Shown in pieces: positions 51,709 through 64,000 of a stretch of 64,000 nt of DNA. The notes under the pieces are model-generated. The model was given only the letters and a program-made list of their open reading frames with translations. It ran no database searches and was not told the origin of the DNA. This DNA is from Phytopythium helicoides (Eukaryota > Oomycota > Peronosporomycetes > Pythiales > Pythiaceae): assembly GCA_024867545.1 (NCBI GenBank), contig JANFNE010000019.1:620001-684000 (forward strand). Direction: 5' to 3'. Position numbers and translations under genes: made by a program. Positions within the stretch are counted from its first letter, which is position 1. Every line of letters begins with the position of its first letter.

Positions 51709-54700
51709 ATGAAGCTCGCAGGCGCCATGAACCCTCCGGGTCAGCAGACTCTCGCGGCTCGCCGCACGACGTTCGTGTTCATCCGCACGCTGCTCTGGAA
51801 GAGCTGGGTACTCAAGAAGCGGCATATTGCCGCGACGATCTGCGAAATTGTGGTTCCCATGCTCTTCATCATCATCCTCGGGCTGCTCAAGTCCATCATG
51901 ACGGATGTCGACGTGCCCGCTGGCTGGAGCGACACGACCAGTTCGACCGGAGACGACTCCATCGGCACGTCCTACAACCTCTTCCAGTCGACTGGAGGGT
52001 CGAACGAGTGGCTCAAAGGTGTCTCATTGCCCAAGTTTGTGTTTCATGAGACGTCCATGACGGGTTTGATCCTTGGACTCGGTCTGCAGTCCATTAGCGA
52101 CGCCATCCGACTTGAGGAGCTTTCGGCAGCGGACTACGCGACCTGCACGACTGGCGTTCTTGTGGGCGGTCTTGTAGACACGAACACGTCATCCGACTAC
52201 CGTGTACCGGCCGAGTGCGACGACAAGGTCGCTCCGTACAAAATTGCCATTATCCCGGATAACACCTTCACGCGCAACTACTTCCTCCAGACGATGGACG
52301 CTTGGTACCCGCGCATCGACGCACTCAACTCATCAGATTCGCTGCAGATTCCGTCGTTCCGCGAAAGCGTTCAGTTTTTCGACTCGAATGATGCCCTTAA
52401 TGAGTACGTCAAGGCGAATGACTACGGCAAGGGAGTCACTCGTCCACGCATCTACGGCGCCATTGTGTTCGATACGTACCCGAGCAATGATGAAATTGGC
52501 AAAGGCCGTATCGATGGAGTACACGCTGCGCCTCAACTCTACTGTCGGCAGCTCGGTTGGGCGTGTGCCGTCATCGAGTGGAAGCCCAAACCCGGTGTAT
52601 CCGTTCCAGAAGGAAATCACGACGACGTACTATTCTGCCTACTCTCTGACGGGATTTAACACCCTCCAGACATTGATCACTCGATTTGCTTCGTGCCTTC
52701 CGGAGTGGGATTCAAGCACACAGAGTACGACTGGCGATTGCCAGATTACTCTTTCAACTGCTCAGGCTACCGATGATGTGGATGAACGATTAATGAGTTC
52801 CCTTGAAAATGACGGAATGATCCAGTATGTACTGAACGCGGTTGCAGCAACGGCGACAAATTCGACAGTTGACTCATTCTCGAGTCTTGCGGCACAAATG
52901 CCCAATGCTACGAAGGAGCTACTGCTGACCCCACTTCGACAGGCTCCACAGGCGTACCTCGGTGCGACAGTGGCCCCATTCCCAGTTGAGAGCTACCTCA
53001 ACTCGCCGTTCTACAGCAGTGTCAAGCAAGTGTTTGCTCTGGTGTTCATTCTGTCGTACCTCTTCATCGTCTCGCGCATTTTGGTGGCTTTCATTCAAGA
53101 GAAAGAATCCCGTATGCGCGAGTTCATGAAGATTCTCGGTGTGCAAGAGAAGGCGATCATCATCAGCTGGTACATCTCATACTTTGTGATTCTCTTCATC
53201 GGAGCAGTTCTCCAAGCTATTGCAGGCATGGTTGGCCTTTTCAGCAGCAGCTCGCCAGTTGTGATTTTCCTCTTTTTCTTCCTGTTTGGACTGAGTGTGC
53301 TATGCCTTCGCATTTTTGATCAGCACAATCTTCAGCAAGTCACGCACAGGGCTCATTTGTTGGCATGGTGCTCTTCTTCGTGATGTATTTCGTCTCGGTA
53401 GGATTTTCGGATACATCGAGCGAATCATCCAAGATGATTGGGTGCATCTTTTCTCCTGTGGCGCTTTCGTTTGGCATCAATGTGATTGCCGATGCGGAGA
53501 CTACTGGTGAAGGAGTTGGCTTCAGCAATATTGGGACAGTTAGTGACAATTTCCGCGTGAGCACAGCTTTGCTCATGTTTATTGTTGACACGCTTGTGTA
53601 CACAATTCTTGGACTGTACTTCGAGAAGGTCATACCCAAAGAATACGGCACGACACTCAAGTGGTACTTCCCAGTCTCTCCATCATACTGGCGTGGTCGC
53701 CGCCGTGGAGGCAAGCCTATTCTCAACGTGGAGGGTCCACTCCTTCATGATGTGGTACTTGATGTCAACCCGAACTTCGAAGCTGTTGGTGCCGACCTCC
53801 GTAACCAGGAGTCGACAGGTGAAGCACTCGCAGTCAAACACATCCGAAAGGTGTTCTCCGTCCCAGGTGGTGAGAAGGTTGCCGTCAAGGGAGTTACTCT
53901 CAGCATGTACAAGAACCAGATCACCGTGCTTGCTCGGTCACAACGGTGCAGGAAAGACCACCCTCATCTCCATGCTCACCGGTATGACAGCTCCCACCAG
54001 CGGAAATGCCACCTTCAACGGACTCACACTCACAGACGACATGGACGAGATCCGGCAGTCGCTCGGCATCTGTTTCCAACATGATGTGCTGTTCCCGGAA
54101 TTGACGGTCGAGGAACACCTCATCATCTTCGGTCGCATCAAGGGATACCGTGATGCGGAACTGCAGACAATCGTCGATACGCAGATCCGCGAAGTTGGAC
54201 TCACCGAAAAGAGACACGTCAAGTCGGGTGAGCTCTCGGGTGGTATGAAGCGCAAGCTGTCGGTCGCCATCTCTCTCCTCGGTGACAGCTCGCTCGTGTT
54301 CCTGGACGAACCCACATCCGGTATGGACCCATACAGTCGTCGCAGTACGTGGGAGATCTTGTTGAACAACCGCAACGACCGTGTGATGGTGTTGACGACG
54401 CACTTCATGGATGAGGCGGATATTCTGGGTGACCGAATCGCCATCATGGCGGAAGGCGAGGTTCGGTGTGCTGGTTCGTCATTGTTCTTGAAGAACCGGT
54501 TCGGTGCTGGGTACAATTTGACGGTGGTGAAGGACGACGCCAAGTGTGTGGACTCGAATGTGATTTCTTTCGTGTCTTCATTTGTGCCATCGGCACAGGT
54601 GCTGAGCAATGTGGGGAGTGAGATTGCGTTCCAGTTGCCGATCGACAGTTCGTCGCAATTCGCGGCAATGTTTGCTCGCATGGATGCTGAGATGGGGAAG

Positions 54701-57606
54701 ATGGGTTTGTTGTCGTATGGTGTGTCTGTGACGACTTTGGAGGAGGTGTTCATCAAGGTGGCGGAGATGGATGACGAGGGCAACCAGCACACGTTGACGA
54801 AGGCAGCTCGTACTGATGGCACTCCGGCGTCCAGCCCTGTAAGTGCTACTGGTAGCGATTCGCTCGCCCAGACGCCACCGTTCTCTCTCCACTTGAAGGC
54901 ATTGCTTCTGAAGCGCTTCCGATATGCGCGTCGCGACAAGAAGATGCTTTTCTACAGTACCGCGCTTCCTATTTTCCTTCTTATGGCAGGATTGGGAATG
55001 ATGAAGTCAAGCAGCATTTCAAAGGACAACCCGACAATGGCGCTGTCGACTGCCGATTACACTGGTGACTCAACTCCGACACCATTTTACTGCCAGGCTG
55101 ACACTGGAGAATGGTGCTCGAGCATCATGGATCCAACATTCTTCACGGGTGCAGATCTCAAGGAGCTGGAGATCGATGACCCCTGCGTACTCGACCTCTT
55201 CCCCGACCTGTCTTCAACGTGACGTACACCGACCCAACGATCAACAATACGGATGCGACAGGATACGAGCTGGCGATGGGCCAGGAGCTATACAACCGCG
55301 GCTACGGTTTTGGTACAACCACTGTTGAAGGTCAATTCGGGGCTTTCCTCGTGTACGGCGACAGTGAAAACAGTCTGCTTGGCTACAACACGTTTGTGAA
55401 CACCACCGGCTCACATGCCTCAGCTGTGTTTAAAGCACTGATGGACCAGGCCATCTATCGTTTCTTTGCTTCGAACGCGAGTAGCGACCCGTCGTCTGTG
55501 CCTAGTTTGTCGGTCAACAGCTACCCGTTGCCGTTGACTGCGGCTTCGAAAGCGTTCTTCACTTCAATTCTCGCATTTGCCTCCAGCGAGTTGATCTGCA
55601 TTGCGTTCACATTTTTCCCGGCGTCGATTGTGGTTTTCTTGGTGAAGGAAAAACAGGCAACGCACAATTCAAAGCATCAGCAGCTCGTGTCGGGCGTGTC
55701 ACTGAGCGCTTTCTGGCTTTCCAACTACATTTGGGACCTCATTATGTACATCATCCCGTGCATTGCCGCGATTGGGCTCATCAAGGGCTTCAACATTTCA
55801 ACGATGACGGGAGCTTCAGACTGCGCGGGTTGCACATCCGCAACCTTCCCGGCTGTGATTCTGCTCTTCATTCTGTTCGGATTCGCGGTTTGCCCGTTCA
55901 CGTACTGCCTCTCGTATCTGTTCAAGGAGCACGCATCATCGCAGACGTACACTGTCATGATCAACTTCGTGCTTGGCGTGGTGCTGATGATTGTGTCGTT
56001 CATTCTGGACCTTGTCAGCGATGCCTCATCTGATGTCAACTCGGTGCTCAAGTTCATTTGGCGACTCTCTCCACTTTTCAATCTCGGCAATGGACTTCTC
56101 AAACTCGTCTTGAACGAATTCAGCACCGTTATGAACAGCAAAGAGGAGAAGACTAGTCCGTTCAGCGGCGACCTGATGGGATTTGAGCTCCTGTACCTAG
56201 CTCTGACGGCAATTGGCTACTTTGCACTTGCCGTCGGCATCGACTATGCCATGACGTTCCCCAAGTTCAAAGACGCGATGGCTCACCACGATGGAGGTGA
56301 CACCGAGCAAGTTGAGATGGATCAGGATGTCATTAACGAGGCTGAGCGCGTCGCTCGTGGTGATGCTGACAACGACTTTGTCAAGCTCAAGAACCTCCGA
56401 AAGGTCTACCCCGGTGGTAAGATCGCTGTCCGTGACCTGTCCTTCGGCCTGAAGCGGGGAGAGTGTTTCGGATTCCTCGGAATCAACGGTGCCGGAAAAA
56501 CCACCACCATGAAGATGCTCACTGGAGACGAACTACCCACCTACGGCCAAGCCACACTCGCAGGATACGACATCATGACGCAACAGATCGAGGTTCGACG
56601 ACAGATCGGATACTGTCCACAGTTCGACGCTCTCTTCGATCTCCTCACCGTGCGTGAACACCTGGAGCTGTTCGGCTCGATCAAGGGTCTGAGCGGTACC
56701 GAGCTGGAGCAAGTGGTGAGCGAGAAGATCGAGCAGATGAACCTCGCCGACTTTGAGAACAAGCTCGCTGGCAGTCTGAGTGGCGGTAACAAGCGCAAGC
56801 TGTCGGTCGCCATCGCCATGATCGGCTCTCCTCGCATCATCTTCTTGGATGAGCCGTCGACGGGTATGGACCCTGTGTCTCGCCGCTTCATGTGGGACGT
56901 GATTGCGGGGATCTCGACGCGCGGCAAGGCGTCGACCATTGTACTCACGACGCACAGTATGGAGGAGGCGGAGGCTCTGTGTTCTCGAGTGGGTATCATG
57001 GTTGGTGGTCGCATGCGGTGCTTGGGGAGTGTGCAGCACCTCAAGTCTCGCTTCGGTGATGGTCTCGTGTTCGATGTGAAGCTGAACATGCCGACGGCAG
57101 AGGAGCTCGAGTACCTGGTGCAAGAGGTCTTTGGTGGATATGAGGGTGTTGTTACGCCTGTTGATCTTGCGGACAAGTGCGAGGCGTTCGGTAATCGCCA
57201 TCTCGCTGACCGTGTGGTGGCTTCACATCCTACCGGCTACAGCTTGGCTGCTGCCATCGAACGCGATGGATTCATTCGTGCCGAGGCTTTCTGCTCCTGG
57301 TGCATCGAGGAGACTCGTTTCGATGCACTCAACGGGTTCCTTGTCGGCGCCTTTGGCGAACAAGGTGCGACTGTGATGGAGCGTCAGAACGACTTTTGCC
57401 GCTTCAAGCTTCGTGGCTCGACTGGAGACTTGAAGCTGTCGAAGGTGTTTGCGCTGATCGAGGACTCGAAGAAGACGCTCGAAATCCGCGAGTACAGTGT
57501 GTCCCAGACGACGTTGGAGCAGATCTTCAACGGATTTGCGAGCCAGCAGCAGGAGGAGAAGGGCGCCATCCGCGGCGTCTACAAGGGCGACGATCGCTCC
57601 ACCTGA
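51709..57606 (+). pseudogene. Full-size ABCA-subfamily transporter, five frameshifts
   Basis: Layout is TMD1-NBD1-TMD2-NBD2 in about 5.9 kb, which would give about 1,960 residues, normal for ABCA proteins. Landmarks: first membrane helix VVPMLFIIILGLLKSI near 51850, membrane cluster 53020-53660, NBD1 with GHNGAGKTTL (about 53940), LSGGMKRKLS (about 54235) and VFLDEPTSGMD (about 54297), second-half first helix near 54945, membrane cluster 55560-56270, and NBD2 with GINGAGKTTT (about 56480), LSGGNKRKLS (about 56778) and IIFLDEPSTGMD (about 56840). Each NBD is followed by the ABCA tail (TTLEEVFIKVAE, TTLEQIFNGFAS). These proteins move lipids across membranes. Single-base breaks occur near 52517, 53302, 53350, 53935 and 55213. 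All catalytic motifs survive, so errors are as likely as true decay. No introns are evident. Confidence 0.88.
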
Positions 57607-58787
57607 CTATCCCACCGCACGTCCGCATCCTCCGCCTTCTCCTTGTAATCGATACGATACAATCATCTATAAACCTCATTGACACTATGTTCGTTGATTC
57701 ACTCGTGGTTCCGTTCATCTTATGTTGTGTTAGCTGCACCGTTTTACACGAGAGGATTGTGGAGGACTACAGATTACCGCGTTCTTCAGTTGGGTTCAAT
57801 TCCAGCTAAAACAAATTCGCATCGGCTGCTCTTAGTGATGTGAGAAATAGTACATTGTTACGCTGCTCGAAGATATCTGGGTAGCCTCGCGCACGCGCAA
57901 GTTGTGTGGGTCTCCATGAATGTTCACTCATTATCGCTGTGCGCGTAGCGTCGGCCAATATCTTACGATCAGTTTGATCGCCATTTTCCTCGATGGACGT
58001 CTTTAATGTCCTCGTCGCCGTGGTTCTTCTTTACGGTGTGGATGAGTGGAAACGTTTCAATTTTTCCAGAAACGTGAAGACGTTGGCCTTCGTCAGCACA
58101 AGATAGTCTCCGAGTTTTTGATGCCCGAGAAAGAAAGCGTACTCAGCAGCACCGGTCCATTATCTGGATGTGGAGATCTGAGCATTGTTGACCCTTTGGC
58201 ATGCGCATTGTTGGAGCTCACGTTGATGTCGGTAGTGGGACTCAAGTACGTGCTGAAGTTGCCATTGGAGTGAACACAGCGGAGGGGATCAGCACCCTCA
58301 TTGTCAATGAACGCGAAGTATTCTTGATTGGATTGTGAGCTAGGCATAGCACAGGGCGCTAGCTACGTCATCGTTTTGTCTGCCTCTTTGCTTTTGCTAG
58401 TAGCAACCGCATGTTCCGTTGTCCTTTACTCGGTTTCTCGACTTCTCTTATCTGCAGCATTGGGACGAAGCAGGTCATTTGTTCTGACAAAACGTTCTGA
58501 GCTCGCTGCTTCTCATACATCCTTGCTTTGAATTCGCCATGCTGCTGTCATCGTCGTCACGTAGTGTTTTTGGATCAGCACATGGCTTTCGCTGTTGCAC
58601 AACGTCCTCTTGGATCCGGTGTTTTTTTCCCCCCGTCGCAGTTTTCCGTCACTCTCCCGCGCCAGTGCGCCTCCGTTCACCAATCAGTACAATTCGTATA
58701 TTATCCTCCAAACGCACTGACCTAGCGCCCACCTCCACGATTGGCCTCGAAAGGCGAGCCACTCGAAGAAGGGGGAGAAAGATCGCC
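57607..58787. other. Spacer between ABCA gene and cold-shock-domain gene
   Basis: About 1.2 kb. Short ORFs of up to about 85 codons occur on both strands without motifs. A CCAAT box (ACCAATCAG) lies near 58680, about 105 bases before the next start codon. I see nothing else. Confidence 0.45.
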
Positions 58788-61700
58788 ATGTTCCGCTCGC
58801 CGCAGGCCGGCGACTGGGCCGACGACGAGGCCGACGCGCCCGCCGCGGCGCCGCCGACAGGCCGCGCGACCGGCAGCCGCTGGGCCGAAGCGCGCGCGGC
58901 CAACGCGGCGCCGAGCGCGCGCTTCGACCGCTCGAACAGCGGGGGCGGCGGCGGCCGCTGGGAGCGCAACGCGGAGCCGCCGCGGGACGCGGACAGAGGC
59001 TACGGGCGCGGCGGAGAGTTCGACAGAGGCTACGGACGCAGGGAGCAGGCGCGTGGGCCGCCCATGCCGGTGGAGCGCGGCTTCGTGGTGTCGATGCGCG
59101 AGAACTTTGGCTTCATCAGGTGCGAGGGGGGAAAAGGGAGGGAGGGGAGGAGATGGAGACAGGCTGACGGTGGCGTGCATGGCAGCTGCATGGAGAGGGA
59201 GGGAGACCTCTTCTTCCACGTGACAGAGGCGCCCGTGGACGTGCAGGTGGGCGACGAGGTCGAGTTCCGAGTCAAGTTCAACCAGCGCTCGCAGAAGGAC
59301 CTGGCCGTGCAGGTCGTCGTCCTGCCCAAGGGATCCATCGTCATGGAGGACGTGCGTGGCGCAGCGTGCTCGGCATGGTGCACAGGAGATGAGGTGTTGA
59401 CGGACGTTGCTGACGCGCGCAGGTCGCGGACGAGTTCGTGGAGGGCGTGGTCACCAAGGGCATGCCGCGCAGCTACGGAGCGTCCTCGTTCAACAGCAGC
59501 AACTCGCGTCGAGACGAGGGCCACGGACTCATCGAGGTCGCCAGACCGACGGAGGCTCCAGCGGCTGCTGAAGGCGCTGGCGGCGACGCCAAGGACGAGG
59601 GCGAGACCTCGGACGCACCGATCGCTCGCAAAGAGTTTGTGCGATTCAACAGCGAGAGCGTGGCGGTTCCAGAGACGGACAGCGACAAGAACCAGGACGA
59701 CGAGGGGCCGCAGAACCGACAGAAGAGCGGTCGCAGCCACGCCAAGCTGCCGCGCTTCGGTGATGAAGTGCGCTTCCGCATCGCTACGCATCGCAAGACG
59801 GGCGTCAAGCGCGCAGTAAACCTGACAATCACAGTCTCGGCCAAGGAGAAGCTGGACCAGGAGATTGAGCAGAAGCTTGCGACGATGGAGCGAGAACTGG
59901 GAATAGTCGATCGCATCAAGGCCGGTGGAGGTTTCATCAAGTGCTGCGACCGGCAGGAGGACGTTTACTTCCCGTTCCACGAAGTGCAGGACGAAAGTGC
60001 TACTGACAAGGACGCAGCTGCAGGCGAGGAGGGTGCTGGCGATAGCGGAAGCAAGGTGCGCTCTTCGCATGGACAACGACCCTCGAAGAGCTCGCTTCGT
60101 GAGGGCGACGAGGTCTCGTTTTACGTGTATGAAGAGCAGGACGACGAATCCGGTCGCTCCCGCTCGCGTCTGGTCGCTCTGCGCGTGCAGAAGATGCCGA
60201 AGGGCACGGTTTCGTTCGAGGAGCTGATTCGATCAGAAGTGGAAGGCAAGGTGACGAAGATCCCGAAGGAGCCACGCAACGGCCCCGAGATTCTCGGAAT
60301 TATCACCTTGGCGGAACAACCCGCTGACGACGACGTTGTGGCTGACGAGAATGCCGATGGTGGTGCTACTGAAGAATCATCAAAGGACGGCAAGTCGAAG
60401 AAGAAGGGTCTGCTGAAGAAAAAGAAGAAGGCCACAGTTCAGTTCCGACTTTCTGACGCCGAAGACATGAGCTATCAGCCTGCGCTGGGAGATCGTGTTG
60501 TGTTTGACGAAGTGTTGGAGAAGCGATCAGGAAAGCGCAAGGCGATCCACGTGCGAGTATTGGAACTCAACCCAGAGCACCGCGAGACCGGAGTGATTTC
60601 AGCCATGAAGGACGATTATGGGTTCATTAATTGCGCAGAGCGCCCCATGGACGCGTACTTCCGGTTCACGGACGTGATGACAGTGCGGAATGACTTCCGT
60701 TCGGGAACAGAGGTGTCGTTTGATGTCAGTTTCGACCCTTCTCGACCCGACAGTGCGCGTGCGACTCGGATACAGATTTTACCCCACGGAACTATTAAGT
60801 GGGAGACTGTTGTTGCGGAGGAACTCACTGGAGAGATCAAGGTGACCCCTTCAAAGCGCACGAACAACCCTCGCGGCGGCAATGTGAAGCTGTTACAGAA
60901 GGGCCACAACGGTCGCATCCAGCTGTCAGCCCCGGATGGCAAGTTCATGCTAGACTTTTTGCCGGAGCTGAAGAACCAAGTGGATTCAACTTTCATTACG
61001 TCCGATGCGAGTGATCTGCAGGAAGGCGAGGAAATTCGCCTGGAGTTCCCGTCGTTCCTGTCGAAGTACGAGCGCGCACTTATCCACGAATATTGCGATT
61101 GGCTTGGCGTCAAGCATGAGAGTGAGGGCGAGAAACATAACCGTCACCTTATCCTCGTGTCCAAGGGCAAAATTCTCGCTTCGGAAATTGCAGCAAAGGA
61201 AGATCCACTCCCGCACCCTGAGGTAGAGTTCAAAATGGAGGATGTGGCTGATGTGCGCTACGACCCGCATGTCGGGGATGAAGTCAAGTTCCAACTTGGG
61301 TTTTCCAAGCGCACCAAACAATTCCTCTGCAAGGCAATTGTGTGCGTAAAAGCGGCGGCACCCCAGAAGAAATCGGCGGAGCCAAAGGGCGCTTCGAGTG
61401 TTGCTCCGAGCTCTGCGGGCGCCAAGGGAGAAGGATTCATCGCTACCATCAAGAGCGAAGGCTTCGGTTTCATTCGACCTGCGAACAAGGGCGCGGGTAT
61501 TGAGGAGAATGTGTTTTTCCATGTCAATGCGATTGTCAGCGGCGAGCGCTTGGACGATCTGGAAGAGGGGATGGAGGTTCAGTATACGGTTAGCTACGAC
61601 GACAAGAAGAAGAAGACGAAGGCAGTGAACGTCTCAATTGTCCCTGCTGGTACCATCAAGGAGGTTGAGGTGCAGAGCATGCGAGGCGTTGTATCGCGCG

Positions 61701-62668
61701 CTAGCATCCTGCAACGCTCGAAGGGTGCCCGTTTTAACAAGGCTCCAAACAGCAAGCCCTTGAGCACTATTGGCAAGATCCGCGCTGTCTCTGGTCAAGA
61801 AAGTGCCGATGACGAGGCACATGCCGCCAACGATGAAGAAGATGATAATGATGCTGAAGATGCGGATGCCCAGGGCGACAGTGATGGCGCAGGAGACGCC
61901 GACCCTAAGCAGGGCGATACCAAGCAGGAGTCAAAGACGACGAAGGTGGATGAGCGCGTGTACTTTTACCACATTCAAGACGTTCTTGACCATAGCGTTG
62001 TCTTGCGCGAGGGTGACGAGATCGAGTTCCTCCCGCAAGCAACCGCGAAGGGGATGCGCGCAACAAAGATCAAGGTGATCGCAACTCATTCCGTGCAGGG
62101 TGTCGTTGTTTCGTCGGATGACCTCGGCGGCATTATTCGCATTGACGGGGATGATGGGGTCGAGGCTCGCTTTGGCGCGCGCAACGTGCTTCGCGGGGAT
62201 ATTCTAAAGGAGGGAGATCGTGTCGAGTTTGCGTACCGACGCCCTGCTCCACCCAGCAAAAAGCAAAAGAAGAAGGCTGCGACTGCACCTGCCACTGAAG
62301 GTAGCGACGGGAATGCTGATGCTGCTGCTGAAGATGCTGTCGAGAGTGTGGAGGAGGTAAACACTGAGAGTGAAATGACTCTCCTTGGCCAGGCCACAAG
62401 CATCCTTCGCATCAGCTCCTCATCTTCAGAAACGCAGTCGTCATCGCGACGAGAGGCTCGCTCAGTAAACTCGACGCTTTTGCAAGCCATGCGCCAGGTT
62501 GGAGCGAACGCCATGGTCGCATCTCGGATGGCCAAGGGCCCGGACGGTACGCGAGGCTTCGTGGAAGGCTGGCGCTCAGATCTCTTGAATGCGACGTCCC
62601 CGGCGTCGACCAAGCCGATTGAGGCCGCAGCTGCGAGCACCGAGAGCGCCGCCGAAGCCGCGGCTTAG
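58788..62668 (+). CDS. Multi-cold-shock-domain RNA-binding protein (UNR/CSDE1-like) with R3H
   Basis: Proposed CDS: join(58788..59119,59186..59351,59423..62668), 1,247 residues, GT-AG introns of 66 and 71 nt. The first intron splits the first cold-shock domain, and splicing gives ENFGFISCMEREGDLFFHV, a classic RNP-motif pair. Further domains are visible at about 324 (GGGFIKCCDRQEDVYFPFHE), 552 (DDYGFINCAERPMDAYFRF) and 834 (EGFGFIRPANKGAGIEENVF), with degenerate ones between and after. The repeating arrangement matches UNR/CSDE1, which binds mRNA and controls translation and decay. Residues about 709-747 (FPSFLSKYERALIHEYCDWL, then GVKHES) fit an R3H domain, which UNR lacks. The N-terminus is Arg/Gly-rich and the C-terminus has a Lys patch and poly-Ala. 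It is probably cytoplasmic. Confidence 0.88.
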
Positions 62669-62782
62669 GTTGTGACCGCATTCAGATTAGCGCCTCCACG
62701 GCAGTAGCTACACGATAGGATTATACCAAAGTCCATATTCCTTTTGTCGTCATCGTTGTGGTGAGTTGTTTCACTATCAGCG

Positions 62783-64000
62783 CTAGCCACGTCGCTCGCG
62801 GATGTAGATGGCGAAGAACTTTTCAGCGCGGCTTTCAAGCGATGAATACGGATCAGGGAACTTGTGGCATGCGATTGCGATGAGAGCCTCCTCAAATTCC
62901 GGATACGTGATCTCTTCGTCCTCCCTGGATCTACCAACAGCAGATGCCGTTGGCAAGTTCAACGCTTCGCTAGTGGGAGCTGACCCACGGGTGACTTTCT
63001 GTACGATACCGAGCACTTTTTCGCTGTTGAGTGTCATGTCGAGGATGCCCTTGTCTAGCATGCACTGGCCAAATGTAAAAGCGGTCATGCGAGCCTTGCG
63101 GCGCTTTTGCTTCGGGTCCTCAGCCGCATACTTTGCATATAACTCCTTGAGCGCATCAGCGTATTTGATCATCAATCGTCGAATGTTGGGCTCCTCCAGC
63201 TGCTTGCGGAACAAATCCACGTCTGCGCGGAAAGCGAACGGCAGCACAAAATTGTCGACAAACAGACAGAAAGCTTCTGAGACGGTCACGCGGTGCGTCC
63301 TACAGGAGAGAGAAGCGCATCCAATTCAAGATATCGTCACTTGCAAAGCAGACAAACAATCAAGCAAATATACAGAAAATAGCTTACTCTGCTGGATACT
63401 TTCGGCGCGCAATGCGAACGAGGACTTCGAGAAACTCGAGAGGGGGAAGTGCACGATGGGGATTGACAGTTGTCTGTAATAGTAAGTAAACAAGAGGATA
63501 TGTTAGCAACTCACTGCTATCTCGATAGTGATGTCGCTCACCATTTTCGGATCCATGCGCTTGAAAATCGCGTGCAAATCAGCCTCACTCATGCCTCCCT
63601 CAAGTACGCGGCAGTCAACAAGAAGCTGCGTGAGGTCACCTACTGTGATCGCTTCAGAACCAGTAGCTCCGCTTCCGCCATGACGAGATGCGTATCCCCG
63701 ATAAATTCGCGCCAGGTCGCAGTAGACCGTGATAAGATACGTTTGCAGAAGTTTTGATTCCCAAGCAAAGTCCTCATATGGGAGTGCCAAATCCTGGATT
63801 TTGTGCTTGGGAATTTTGCTGAAGGCTTCGTTGGCGTCACCCCTCGTCGCCTCGAGTTTGGCGAGCACACCAACTTGGCCACGAGCGAGGCGTGCGTACG
63901 ATACAAAACATTTTCGCATGATTATTCGTGCTGCCTTTAGCCACTGAATATGGCCTTCATGTGCTCGCGCGTCTTCGTGGTCAATTCGCTTTTTGAGTTC
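62783..64000 (-). CDS. Unrecognised protein, 5' end beyond window
   Basis: Proposed CDS in this window: complement(join(62783..63299,63388..63473,63515..>64000)), about 363 residues so far. Introns are GT-AG (88 and 41 nt) and in frame, and the shorter one contains a good branch site (GCTAAC). The reading frame continues past base 64000. I do not recognise the family. Short repeats resembling EF-hand-like helices occur: LPPLEFLEVLVRIARRKYP and ITYPEFEEALIAIACHKFPD, both with F-x-E-x-L-x-x-I-A. No canonical calcium-loop sequence (DxDxDG) is seen. The N-terminal portion contains a likely basic helix (HIQWLKAARIIMRKCFVSYA). It is convergent with the cold-shock-domain gene, 114 bases apart. Confidence 0.7.

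Noticed and set aside
1..64000. CRISPR arrays, bacterial operons, ribosomal RNA or tRNA genes
   Set aside because: I found no spaced identical short repeats, no rRNA-like sequence and no tRNA cloverleaf that I could support. The spliceosomal introns exclude a prokaryotic source.

Overview
The window looks like nuclear DNA of an oomycete of the Phytophthora/Pythium type. Genes are compact and GC-rich on both strands, introns are few and mostly 45-75 nt, and several families sit in tandem arrays. The probable dynein-docking coiled-coil gene would fit an organism with flagellated zoospores. The lineage call is an inference from architecture and gene content, not from a marker gene.

Bases 1-21,400 are a cluster of arrestin-like genes. 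Six copies have readable exon structures (starting at 909, 2440, 4892, 7334, 11186 and 19570). One is broken at the left edge, one is a plus-strand pseudogene (8784), two are minus-strand pseudogenes (15263-16383 and 16790-17900), and two are exon-1 fragments (3900, 6342). A 2,442-bp unit carrying one whole gene is tandemly repeated with no difference that I could see. A glutamate-carboxypeptidase-II-like M28 peptidase gene (12905-15184) lies inside the cluster, and a 683-bp piece of it lies inverted at 9868-10550.

Bases 21,600-33,100 hold single genes: an NSP1/NUP62-type FG nucleoporin, a small zinc-binding protein of unknown function transcribed away from it, an acyl-CoA oxidase, a predicted secretory-pathway protein joining a PA domain to a GT41 (OGT/SPINDLY-like) glycosyltransferase domain, and a coiled-coil protein resembling outer-dynein-arm docking subunits.

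Bases 24,656-39,661 contain four minus-strand acyl-CoA oxidase genes (peroxisomal beta-oxidation), the last one frameshifted. Bases 40,899-48,142 contain three minus-strand secreted M13 (neprilysin-like) zinc peptidases, all frameshifted. Bases 48,143-51,708 are gene-free and partly AT-rich, and end in a Helitron-like 3' terminus. A full-size ABCA transporter follows (51709-57606, five frameshifts), then a multi-cold-shock-domain protein with an embedded R3H domain (58788-62668), and finally the 3' part of an unrecognised gene running off the right edge.

Many genes whose reading is otherwise well conserved carry single-base frameshifts, several of them in homopolymers. Either the consensus has residual indel errors or many duplicates are decaying. 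I describe these genes in pieces and do not reconstruct them.
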